A stretch of 64,000 bases of DNA from Parasponia andersonii. Its lineage: Eukaryota > Streptophyta > Magnoliopsida > Rosales > Cannabaceae. Shown here one piece after another: positions 35,149 to 46,576 of this stretch; positions within the stretch are counted from its first letter, which is position 1; each line of letters begins with the position of its first letter. The stretch spans positions 316,395-380,394 of the forward strand of contig JXTB01000119.1 in assembly GCA_002914805.1 (NCBI GenBank), given 5' to 3'. Under the pieces are notes generated by a model, which was given only the letters and a program-made list of their open reading frames with translations, was not told the origin of the DNA and did no database searches. A program made the position numbers and the translations under genes.

Positions 35149-36262
35149 GTTTGGCGCCGTCTAAGAGAAACAGCTGAGCGCGAGAGAAGAAACAGGAGCC
35201 TCACGATCGCGCTCTCCCCGAACAAAAGGCCATACAACGTCGAATGGCACCTTCAAGAAAGACAACTAGGAGCACACGTCTCAACGCCGAAGGGAGTTCC
35301 CGAGAAGCACGACCAGGTCTGGAGCAAAAGCTGGACCAAATACTTGCCGCCATAGCATAAACAAACCGGAAGGCAGAGATGGCCCACAAGGCCGTCCTGG
35401 GTTTAAAAGACGAAGTCGCAGAAGTGCGCAGAGATAACGCCCGCCTCGAAGAGCTACTGGCAAGCTAAGCCAGGAGCGAGCGAAGGGAGGACTTTGACGA
35501 AGAAGTCCAACAAGAGTCCGGGGGCCAACCACCGATAGAAGTTCCAACCCTATTCAGATCGCAGATGCAAGGGAAACGGCAAAGCCATACAAGGCCTTTC
35601 GGGGCCGGAGCAGCTTTGGACAGAAGGCACCAGGGAAGCCCAGTAGGTGCACTTCCTAACTGGAAACAAGAGATGATGGCAGAGCTAAGTAAGAGGCTCG
35701 GAGCCCATCACAGCCAGACCCCTGATGATCTGGCAAAGCAGACCATGCGAGAAATCAATCGGACGGCCTTCGCCGATTGGATCCAATTGGAGCCCAAGCC
35801 GAAGGACTTCACAACCCCAACCTTCAGACCATTTGAGGGAAAAACTGACCCTCTCGATCACATATACCACTTTCAATAGAAGATGGCCTTAGAGACCAGG
35901 GACGAGGCTGTGACTTGCAAAGTCTTCTCCACCACCCTGGTGGGGCTGGCACTGCTGTGGTTCAGACAACTCCCGGAAAAGTCTATAAACAGGTTTGAAG
36001 ACTTTTACAAACTGTTCTTAAAGCAGTACGCGGGTGCCCGGAGGCAGCAGAAAACCATGCGAGACCTCGACTGGTTGGAGCAATCTGCGAGCGAGTTTCC
36101 AAGAGAATACTTATCACGTTTCCTGGAAGTAATATCCTCGGTGCACAACGCCGACTCGATGCAAGCTGCGAGCTCATTCGTCAGGGGCCTATAGCCAGGG
36201 ACGATGCTGTCGGACCATCTGCTTTTGAATTTGCTATACGACATGGCAGATGTCCAGGCTTT
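35149..36262 (+). mobile_element. Ty3/gypsy internal region: gag with in-frame stops, truncated
   Basis: One reading frame from an ATG at 35244 to about 36262 encodes gag, broken by in-frame stops (two between 35350 and 35475, then 35877-35879 and 36192-36194). The N-terminal part is charged and coiled-coil-like (LEQKLDQILAAIA, LKDEVAEVRRDNARLEELLA). The retrotrans_gag core follows: FRPFEGKTDPLDHIYHFQ, LALLWFRQLPEKSINRFEDF, then REYLSRF. The end (GTMLSDHLLLNLLYDMADVQ) sits directly against a LINE fragment on the other strand at about 36255-36265. No protease, reverse transcriptase or integrase remains. The gag is inactive. Confidence 0.82.
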
Positions 36263-38070
36263 TTTAATAAACTTCCATTCTAATTTATCATAGGCTTTCT
36301 CTAAGTCCAGCTTGAGTGCCATGAATCCTCATTTTCCTTTTTTCTTTTTCATTGAGTGGATCACCTCTTGCAGAATCACAGAGTTGTCCACAATAGATCA
36401 TCCTACAACAAAAGCCACCTGAGTAGGGCAAATTAGGCAGTCTAACATCGGCTTAACCCTATCAGCAAGGATCTTGGAGATGACTTTGTAAGTGATATTG
36501 CATAAGGATATTGGACGGAGTTGATTGATACTGGTAGGATTTGGGATTTTTGGGATTAGGACAAGGGTTGGTATTATTTATACGAGGGTGCAAAACACCA
36601 ATGAGGAAGAAATCTCGAACCAATTCCACCAAGTCAGGCGCAACAGTGTCCCAATAGGATTTGTAAAAAGAAGCAGACAGCCCATCAGGGCCTGGGGCCT
36701 TCAGAAAGCCCATACGGAACACAGTGTTCTATACTTCATCAAAATTTGGGATTCGTCGGAGTGACTCATTCTCTTCTATGGAGATCGAAGGTTGGATGAG
36801 ATACTGTAGGTTCAGTATGGTGTTGGTACTGGTTGAGGAGTAAATGGACCTGAAACTGTTCAATAAGGCAGTGCCAATGGAGTCTCTATCAGATAACCAG
36901 TTGCCCTCATCATCTTTGGATTGTTGAGTGGGTTTGGTTGAGTTGGGATTCAGTAGGTGTGGCTTGAATTGTCTGGGTTGCTTGGTGAGCATCTGGGTTG
37001 GTCTGTGATAACTCTTGGGAATGAAAAAATATTGGGAATAAATCTTGCATTGATCTTGAAGTGGAATGGTAACTGTGACATTTCTGGCACATTTCTTCCA
37101 GGAGGCATGGCCTCGATAAGTGTATAGGCGAACTGGGTGGAGACTTGGTGTGGAGTCAGCATAGAAGGATAGGAGATTTAAAGGAACGAGGGGTCGTGGA
37201 ATAGGGTGGGTGGCACTTTGGTTTTGGTAAGGAGGTAGGGATGGGTGGATGCTTGTATCAAAATAAGGGCCTGGGCTTTCGGTGATACGACATTTCCTTT
37301 GATGTTTGGGCTTGATAATGCTTTCTTGGTTTGCGGGTGAAATGTATTGTTAGGTCACAAGTTGGATATCTAGGGCTAGACGTGGGAGTTGGTCTAGCAT
37401 TGAGTTTAACGAATTGCTAGGTCTGGGAATGTGTTGCACTATATCTTCAGGGGTACCCGTGATTTCTCTGAAGGGTAAGGTTTTCAAAGAGGTAGGTTTG
37501 GGTTCGGGAGGGGTGCATTATTGAAAAGGTAGGTGGCTCCCGCCAGAGATCGGGGAGGGCCAAAAGTTGGGGATGGGTTTGATGACAGTGTTTTGTTAGG
37601 GAATGGTCATCCGAATGGAGGTAAGAGACTTTTGACTTTCCTTTATTTAGTGCTGGAATTGGGAGGTCTGTGTGAGTACTTTCAACCCTGTCGCCTTGTT
37701 TTGGATCATTCGGAGGGAAATTTTTGTCTTTTGGGGCAGTGCTCCCAGCAAAAGAGTTGGAACTCGTGTGGGGGTTTGGGATTTCTGGTGGTGGCTTTGA
37801 GGTTACTCCGGCCCCGCCGTGGAGGCATTTTTAGCCATGGACAGTGAGTATTTGGAAGCCTCGGGGTTGGTTCGAGAAGATTTGAGTCAGTTACCATCAA
37901 GAGGCTGGTGTTTTTGTTTCTGGGGGTTGAATCTGGTCCTATCATCTCAAAAATGCTATTGCGAGCAAAAGGATTAGGGCTGGATAAAGGTTCAAGTTGG
38001 TTACTTGGGACAAAGCAGCTGTGAAGAGGAGACAGCCTACAACCAAGGTCCGTCCGGATGTCTGTTGTGC

Positions 38071-38180
38071 GGTCTAAAAGCTATACGTTGGTTAACGCTA
38101 GAAATGGAAATTTAGCGACTTGTGCAGTCTAAAAGCTATATGTTGGTTAATGCTAGAAATGGAAAATTAGTGACTAAGAC
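38071..38180. repeat. Tandem duplication, unit about 54 bp, inside the LINE block
   Basis: Two adjacent diverged copies share GTCTAAAAGCTATA(C/T)GTTGG, then CTAGAAATGGAAA(T/A)TTAG. A short stretch with repeated AAGT(T/C)(A/G)AGTGCGA follows at about 38195-38282. Confidence 0.8.
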
Positions 38181-39322
38181 AACATGTCGCATGAATAAGT
38201 TAAGTGCGATCTATTCCGAATAAGTCGAGTGCGACCTCTTTTCGAATAAAATGCGATCTCTTCTGAACAAGTTAAGTGCGACCAGAATGAAAAAGAAAAC
38301 CAAACTTCGTCAAATGGGTAATCTTAAAAAAAAGAGAAATAAAAATTTTTCTTTCAAAATCGACCAATTATCTCATTTAAGTTATTACTCAGTTATATTA
38401 TTACTCAAATTGTATTTTCTGATTGAGTCATTTAATGTTGATGTGACTTCTGGAAAAAACTTTGAGGGGATTTATTTTTTTTACTTTATAAAAACTTAAC
38501 GAAACTCTTGTAATTCTCCAAAAAAATAATAAATAATGAACAACCATGGACATTTTTTTGGACCGAATCACTATAAAAATCTTGTGCCTTCATTTTCACA
38601 CGTAAATCACGTCTTGCAATTTCAAAACGTCTGTGACAATGTCCAACACAAAGATTGAGTCTTTTACTTTACAAGTGTCTCTATTATGGCCAATTAGGCC
38701 ACAATTGAAGTAAAACCCAACAAGCCTTTCATATTTTATCTGAACCCATCTTGGGTTTCGATTCTTAATCGGGACAAAGAAGCCTGCAATCAGGGGCTTG
38801 GTAATATTGACATGGACTCAGAGTCACGGGAATCTGTAGCATCTGAGATTCCCCACTGATTGGAAATTAATTTCCAATATTGGACCGATATTTTCCTCAA
38901 TCTTAACCACATTAGGCCTCGTGAGGTACTCTAGGGGTAAGTCATGAACTTGGACCCAGAGAGAAATCAATTTGGAGTAGAGTACGTTCTGGGTCCAAAT
39001 CACGAATGACCATATGTGCGCCGTTGATAGACCATGATTCTCTTTTTATCAGTCTCATGCTCAAAAACAAATGAGAAAATATTCTATTCATACCTGTTCG
39101 GTGAAGAGGGTCACAGACCATGACTTTTTGAGGTTCCACGCATGTGAGAGAACACTACGAACCACATGTGTGCTGAATGTCTTCCTCCCAATGATTTTTG
39201 CCACAGCATTAACTTTGAACATTTTTTTTGAATAATTTATCATCAAAGGGATAAATCAAGTGCGAGGTGTTTGTTTCACCAAGGAGTTGATGTTGGGATC
39301 TTGGTCCGTGGAAGGATTTGGG

Positions 39323-39489
39323 TAGTGGTGGCAATTCGGGCTGGGCCCAACGGGCCGGCCCGGTACATTTAGGGCCCGGGCCAAGCCCGGCCCTAGGGGT
39401 AGGGCCGGGTTGGGCCTGGGTATCGCGGCTCGGTGGGCTGGCCCGACCCGGCCCTTTTTTTTTTTTTTAGGCCCAGAATCTGGGCCCTG

Positions 39490-39531
<42 letters not shown>

Positions 39532-40320
39532 AAGGGCCCAGACGAGTTCTGGGTTTCAACGGTAGAATTTCCAACGGTAACAAATGTTACCGTTGGATTT
39601 ATATCTTTTTTTTTTAAAACTATTTTTTAAAATAAAAAAAAAATATTTTCTTATACTATAAATACCCTACACTCTTTTTTCACACTTACAATTTTTAAAT
39701 TCTCTCTTATTTTCTCATTCTTTCTCTCTAAATCTCTAATTATATTCTCAATTATATTCTAAATCTCTAATTATACTCTCTTGTAATGAAGAATTGGCCG
39801 AAAATTTCAATAACTTGTATATGAATGATGATGATGAGTCATAAACTCATAAAGTCATAATTAATGATATACTAGTTTTTTCAAGTAATAATTTGAATTG
39901 TAATAAATGATCATCAATAAAATCAAATTTCAATATTTCAAATTTATTTGTTTGATTATTTTTCTTAATATCCTATTTAATTATTATTAATTTTTTAACA
40001 ATACAAAACATATGTAGTTTATGTTGTCAACTTTTTTAAATGAAAATTCAAATAAAAAGTTTAAATTTAACAGATTAAAATAAGTTGTTAAAAAAATCAA
40101 ATAATAGAAAAAAAAAAACGGGCCGAATACGGGTCGGCCCGGCCCGACCCGGTTTTGGCCGTCAAAAAGCCCGGCGGACCAACGAGCCCGGGCCGGGCTA
40201 TATTTTATTTTGACCGGGCCGAGCCGGCCCGACCCGCATTTTTGGACGGGCCAGCCCGGCCCGGCCCGGTCACCCCCTAAAGCCCGTGATGGGCCCGGCC
40301 CGCCCATTTTGCCACCTCTA
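39323..40320. mobile_element. hAT-type non-autonomous DNA transposon, 998 bp, with 8-bp target duplication
   Basis: Ends are inverted repeats: TAGTGGTGGCAATTCGGGC on the left and, on the minus strand, TAGAGGTGGCAAAATGGGC on the right. Both are flanked by the identical 8 bp GATTTGGG (39315-39322 and 40321-40328), diagnostic of hAT-superfamily insertion. Both subterminal arms (about 39340-39460 and 40120-40300) are very GC-rich with repeated GGCCGGGC/GCCCGGCC motifs in opposite orientation; the centre is AT-rich. It contains a long A tract (about 39497-39529) and a 12-bp palindrome at 39570-39597. No transposase ORF is present. It is inserted in LINE ORF1 sequence, so it arrived after the LINE. 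Confidence 0.9.
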
Positions 40321-40746
40321 GATTTGGGACATTCAAGGAAGGTTTGGGGTCATTCATGACGTAGGTGGGGTAGTAATGTTAAGGAGGGTAGTAAATGGGG
40401 TGGTCCCAGACAAGGGTGCGATATGTGTAAATTAGGTGGTGGTTGTAATATTTATGGGGGGTGAAAATGGATAGGAACAGGTCAAAAGGGTAGGTGGGAG
40501 GTGGTGGAGAAGATTTTGGGTTGTTTTTGTAGATCTGATTGTGGTAGAAGAGGGTTTGGTGACACTGGGTTGGGTAAGTTTTCTGTCGGAGGGCAGGGAC
40601 TCCATCATGGGAGAGCTCAAACAAAGGGACATATATGTGTAACGTTAATGTCAACGTTTTGTATTAAGCAGGCTGTGACTACAGCTGTGTGCCTTTTTTT
40701 TTGTAGACTTTTGTGTTTTTATATCTTATTTTTATGGGCTTTATTT

Positions 40747-40749
<3 letters not shown>

Positions 40750-40798
<49 letters not shown>
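40750..40798. repeat. (AT)n microsatellite
   Basis: Uninterrupted run of about 24 AT dinucleotides. Explains the Tyr/Ile-repeat ORFs overlapping it. Confidence 0.95.
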
Positions 40799-40800
<2 letters not shown>

Positions 40801-42500
40801 TAACTCTTCAGCGGCTATTTCTTTTCTTACCTTTTTTTTTTGTTTTAACTTTAAATTCCAGCAGTATGTTTCATTTATTTTCTTTAAAGCATTAGGGGTA
40901 ATTGGTTAAAAAATACACGCATTATTTCGTTGCTACGACACATATTATTTATTATAGGATAAGCACAAATATTTACTTTATTTTAAAACTTCTTTAATAT
41001 AAATTTCCTTTTCTATCTTCAATTAATGTTTTCAATTAGCTTATTATTAATACGATTCGCGCTTCATTACTAGTATCTATGTAAAGAGGAATACACGGAT
41101 AGATATTTCTAATTGCAAATACTTTAGAAGTGAGTCTCATATTATTTTTATCCCTACGTTAAAATGTATTTTGTATATTTTCTTGTTTTAGTCCATTTAC
41201 CTAAAAGGATAATACTCTCTCGTCTTAAATGTCAGGAAAAATAAAAATAGAGTAAATGGAACTATAAATCATGTGAAAGAAAAGTAGCATTCTTCGGTTT
41301 TCATTAGTTTTGAAACGTAGATTTCTTTTACAGTCTCGTTTCGTTAGCATTTTTGATCGAGTAATGAATGAATCATGTTTTATTATTGCTATAGTCGTAT
41401 GTAGTTATTGTAGGTCGATACACCAAATTTAAGTTTCAGGCGTTTGATGTGATGTCTCAATTCCGTCATTTAGTTAGGAAGATTACAAGCACTTAAATGA
41501 GCTTGATATTTCAAATTTGTAGCTCGACCCATATTTTTCTACAATATTGGCCCATAAAATTATGGGCTTTATAATCTCAAGCCGGCCATAACAGGAAGTA
41601 ACAAACACGTATCTGGGTTGGTATTAAGCTTTTTTCTTCACGAGTGGACTTTGTCCAAATCAGGGGCCACTTTACCTGAAAAGAGGTTATTGTGGCTCAG
41701 CGGCCACATACATGAACCCTCACTTAAGCTGAACAATATGCTTAAGCTAGATACCTTCAGCCAAAAAAAAAAACAAAAAACAAAAAAACATATATACATA
41801 TATATATATTTAAAAAGTACAAACAATAATATAACAATAACAATAATAATAACTTTAAAAAATTACAAATCTTGCTTGGTAGTCTGTCACATTTTTCTTC
41901 TGGAATGAATTTATCAAATTAGAGATAATCATTTTTCCTCAAATTATATCTGTCATGATAATTACTATATACTTATAGAGGTATTAAATAAGTGGTTTTT
42001 AGGATTTTTCTTTGAATTTTGAATTATATACATGTAAGGTATCATTCAATATACAACCACCTAATCCGTTGTAAATCCTAATTTGGTAACAAAAGTTCTC
42101 ATCTATATACCAAGAATAACCTCATCTATATACCAAGAATAATAGGAATTTTAGGGTGTATGACCTTTTTTTTTCAAATTAGTTTTAGTAAATGACCTCT
42201 TTTTACTAATTCATAAACTAAATGTCAATTTTTAATACATACATCATTTATGTCATTTTGTATATGGGTGTTTTCGTACTAAAAGAAATAACTAGAAAAT
42301 GGGAGAAAAGAAAAGGAAAATATATATATATGGGAAATTCTATTGTAGGCGCAGTATTTTTGCTCTTATAAGTAGGAGGAATTTCTAGACCGTGGGATGC
42401 AAAGAAAGGTGCAAGTATGTACACAGAGAATCATAGTTGAAATAGAAAAAGACAAAAGAAAATAACTTTTTAAAAAAATAAAAATAGATAACATTAAAAA
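40799..42500. other. Intergenic, no supported gene
   Basis: AT-rich. Contains a 23-bp tandem duplication at 42098-42143 and A/T tracts. The ORF at 41618-41908 is low-complexity with no domain. Confidence 0.5.
42098..42143. repeat. 23-bp tandem duplication
   Basis: CTCATCTATATACCAAGAAT plus three bases occurs twice back to back, identical except for the final base. Confidence 0.9.
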
Positions 42501-42509
42501 AAAAAANAA

Positions 42510-43960
42510 AAAAACCGACTAAATCGACCTATTTGTTTTAAATTGATCGATCAAAATTGGACATCCAATTAGAATCGGATCAGATCGAAGCTCATTTATG
42601 CAAAACTGAATTAGATTAGTCGGTTGACGGATCTTATATGCAAAAATTCAATAAAAATTGACCAATTCAACCATACTTAAATATATATATATATATATTT
42701 ACTATTTTTCTTAGCTTTTTTTTTTTTAGTGTTTTCAATTTACTATCTTAGGCATGTCCACCCAAATTACTCCTGCATCTCATTTGAAAAGCTTAACTTA
42801 ATTTATTTCATATTAAACACTCACATTTACTCTCAAAGGTCACAGCTGCCATCTTATTTCTCAACCCTAACTCTCAATTTACCTCTTTTCCTCACTCATC
42901 TTGCTCACAACACTCTTAGTCTCTCCCTTAACTTGCACAACTCTCTCGCTTGTCCCATCATTTAAATACTCACTTCTTTCATCCTAGGAAGTCGTCTATC
43001 TATCACTCACATTATACTTCAACTTGCCTTTCATTCTTTTTTTCCCCATTGTGGTATATTGAGACTTATGATATATAATCTCTGTTTGATTAACTCATGC
43101 TTCACAGATCTTATGGTTTATGGTTTTTTTTTTTTTATACTAGGTGGTTTACAATTATATCAAATACCTATATTTCTTGTGTTATCACTCACCTCTTTGT
43201 ATTGGGTTAATCAACTTATTTATTTTATGGCTTTGTTTTGAGTCATGATTTCCCCTCATGAAAATTTTCTCCATGCTTTTGAGTCTTTTTTGCTTTTAAT
43301 TTAGTTTAAGTCATGATAATGTTTTTGTTTATTTGGAAGGAACAAAAGCAGTAGATTAACTTTAATTGGAATGACAAAATGGCTTTGAATATATCTTTTT
43401 TAATACTAAGATAATAACTTTTAGCTAATTGATATATTCAGTTGATAATTTTTTGGGTTTTGTATCACTTCTAAAGTATTCTTGGAACTATAATTTTGTT
43501 TCTTTATCATAAGGACATTACGGCTTCACTACTTACTTTTAGCTTGGTGAGATATTTAAATTTTTATTTTATAACTTGTAAATTATGGTCATAGATGTCT
43601 TCAACTGCAAAAGTAAAAATGCACAACCCCATTTTAACTGAAGACAATGAAGTTGTGGGAGAAAGAGCTAACGTAGAGACATATAATGTACAAATTGATG
43701 AAAGTCCTTCGTTGACAACACGGTAAACTTGATATTAGTTTTTGCACCAGCATTTTCAATTTGTTTTTACAAATTAAAGCCCGAAATGTATATAAAGGGC
43801 CTAAATATAAGGCTCAAAATCGAAGGCCACAACTGATTCAATAATTGGATAACCGATTTAGATTGGTTCAATTGAGAAAATAAGAAACCAATCAACGAGC
43901 GAATCGATTTGTGAATGAGCAAAAATAATCAGTTACCGACCAATGAATAGACATAGTAGA
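42510..43960 (+). other. Possible decayed DNA transposon with one leader exon (tentative)
   Basis: 42800-43010 looks like a CT-rich 5' UTR with a GTCGTC-type donor context, followed by about 580 bases of intron-like T-rich sequence. An acceptor-like TCATAG precedes an open exon at 43595-43722 (MSSTAKVKMHNPIL, VVGERANVETYNVQIDES) that ends at a GTAAAC donor. The outer parts (42525-42660 and 43850-43970) are both rich in AACCGA/ATCGA motifs. This layout resembles internally deleted hAT transposase genes (leader intron, short acidic N-terminal exon), but no transposase domain follows and ends were not found. The call is an inference. Confidence 0.25.
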
Positions 43961-46576
43961 AAAAAGTGGGAAACAATTGGATTTGAGTTCAAAAGTCTCA
44001 ATTTTATTGGGTTTTGTGTCCAAATTTCTTACCATTCCTGAAATCGACATTTTAAGTTTTGAGTTTTTATACTTGAAAATGGCTACTAAATATGTGTTGT
44101 GTCATCTCTGTCACCAAACCCACTATAAATAGAAATTTGGTAATAAATTTAATTATAACCTGTTGCATTCTACAAAAAAATCTCTCCACTTCTTTTAAAC
44201 TTATGCTACTTTCTCTCTCCATAGTCCATGTTTTCTTCCCTTATATAGTACCACACACATTGAATTATCGAAGATAAAGGAGTTGAGGTTTGTTAGAAAA
44301 TCATTCTCCCAGTAAATCATGCTAATATAACGAATTCCATTGTCATCTTCGTAGAAAGATGATTAACAAATTTAGGGATTAGATATCTCTCTAGATAAAA
44401 GGAGAGATGAAAAAAAAAGTTTGAAATCTAGCTTCCGAACAAGGGAGGAAGATAATATATAAATTCCAAAGAGAAGGATGAAAGTAAAGAAGAAAAAATT
44501 TTTGTGCGGAACAATATATTGTAAAATTTTAGAAGTCAAAATTGTTTTGAAAATCAGATCTAAATCCAAGGGCTCAAAAATCAATCCCACGTAAGAGCAA
44601 AAATGCTGTTCATAGAATATAATTTCCTTATATATATATATATATATATGTCAATTGAACCACCCATAAATGAGTCGCTTTTACCATCAAGAGTGATCCT
44701 TGAGTGTCAAAACCTCATCAACATTAGATATCGGCATGTTATACCTTAAAAAATATATATAAAAATATTATATATCAGACAAACGGCTAAAGCTACGTCT
44801 AACTTAGCTGTATTAACAATAAACAAACTTTAGGTATTTGTTAATATCCTTAATCATTATTAAACATGCAAAGGCTGCTTAATCACTTTCATGTTTATCT
44901 ATAACAAACTACTTGTACTTTTCCTTAATTTCATATAAATATTCCTTCTATCCTAAAATCTGAGAATTGGTATTAAAGACGTGGAAACCATAAGCGGGAA
45001 ATGATCAAGTTTGGTGTTCAGGTAAGCGTTAGGTGTCCCACAAACGAAAGGAGGGTCGGGTCTTATATTGTATAGTGCCGACCACTTGCTTGCTTAAATG
45101 TTCAAAAAAGGTTCAAATCAAAATCCTCTTTCCCAATTTGCCATTTGTGCGTCATAATTAATATTGGATTATCAAATTAGATCAATCCAAAGTATCTGCT
45201 AGAGAAACCGATAAGACCAATAAAAGGATAAGCACAAATGTCAGCATCCTAAATCACAAAAGCCAAAATAAATTTGAAATTAAAATAACAATAATAATAA
45301 TATTGGTAGTTATTCTTTATCGCCAAAAAATTAAGAAAAGTAAAGGATAATTTTTATTTTTTTAAAGGAAATAGCAATTTAAAATTTCAGGACAGAGAAA
45401 GAAGAACATCATCGGTCGTGTTGCCGGCCCCACCGAATCACAGCCCTTGCATTCTTTTCGGTGAGCGCGTTGTTTTATTTGTTTATTTCCTCAAAAGAGG
45501 GGGTCCATAAATTTAGAAATTCGGATAGCAAGATGATCGGAGCCGTTGAGTTTAGATCCGAGGGCCCAAATTCAAACATTAGAAGAGAATTTTGAATTGG
45601 AAAGGAAAAAGAGTGCCATAATTTATTTGCCCATGTACTAATCTTTATCGGCAGATGCAATAATTTTGTGACTGCTACTTATAAGAATTACAAATAAATA
45701 TGAAAAGACAATATTGCCCCTATGTCTTTCTTCAATTTTGTGATGCCCCTAGTCAATAGATTGTAAAATGCGGGTTGTAATCGGATCAATGCTGTCCGAA
45801 ATCAGTGTCACAATTCGAAATCCAACCTTATAGTGAAAAGTGCCACCATATTATAAGTTATCATGATGGTTTTAAATGATAAAAAATGTAAAATCTAGGA
45901 ACATAAAAGGACCAAAAACTTCATTTTCTTTGCATAAATCAATAAAAGAAAAAACAAGTACCCTTTTAAGCTTTTAGTGATAGTGTTAGATCCTCTAATT
46001 GGATTGGAAATCATCACTGCGAACAAACTAGATTAATCACTTAGGTTTAGTTATAATCATTTGTCATGTTAGAAGCAACTTCCAACCACGACCTTTTCCA
46101 TTTTTCTAAGATTTCTAGAAATATTGCCACATTATTGCCAGCTACTTAAATTTAAATGTTCTATTGTGTTATTTTAATTAAAATTGAGCTATTATTATCG
46201 TTCTTTCTGGCTGCTAACCAAGTCTTTGCCCATTACATAGGGCATCGTGAATTACAAGCTCGATTTATTTAAAACGCGTCCAATAAGCTCAAGTCGGTCC
46301 AAATATTTCGTTTCACTTGCTTTTTGTTTTTCTGGGACAAAAACAGAAGGGCAATTTCGGAACTTCAATTCCATTTCTTTTATTTATAAAGGTCGATCTC
46401 CAAGCCCCCCAGCCCCAGGGAATGAGAAACGAAGTGAAAAAAAAAAAAAAAAAAAAAAACAGAAACACGGTCCATTGTTTTTTGGCCAAATTAAGAGAAA
46501 AAGGTTTCCCTTTTATATTTTTAAATTTAAATTTTAAAAAAAAAAAAAACAAGAGAGATAAGAGAGTTGTGGAGGT
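43961..46576. other. Intergenic and promoter of the RING-CH gene
   Basis: AT-rich with no supported gene. 44633-44650 is an AT run. The last 300 bases form the promoter and 5' UTR of the gene at 46577: a TATA-like TTTATTTATAAAGG lies at about 46378-46391, followed by an A tract at 46437-46459. ORFs overlapping the A tract are artefacts. Confidence 0.5.

Larger units (their letters stand above)
36263..40640 (-). mobile_element. L1-type LINE remains (ORF1 and part of ORF2), interrupted
   Basis: Minus-strand pieces occur in LINE order. ORF1-like sequence starts near 40600 and is split by the hAT-type element at 39323-40320. It continues at about 38860-39240 with a DUF4283-like part (SHAWNLKKSW, RESWSINGAHMVIRDLDPER), then a zinc knuckle region at about 38650-38780 (WVQIKYERLV, NCGLIGHNRDTC, first Cys lost). 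ORF2 reverse transcriptase starts near 36990 (WLSDRDSIGTALLNSFRSIY), with FLKAPGPDGLSASFYKSYWD and finally MALKLDLEKAYDKLEWKFIK at about 36260-36322, where it ends at gypsy gag. I could not find an endonuclease domain between ORF1 and RT, so an internal deletion is likely. Many stops and frameshifts. The RT catalytic YxDD region lies beyond the truncation. Confidence 0.78.

Noticed and set aside
40501..40895. ORFs with Tyr-Ile repeats
   Set aside because: Translation of the AT microsatellite joined to LINE sequence.
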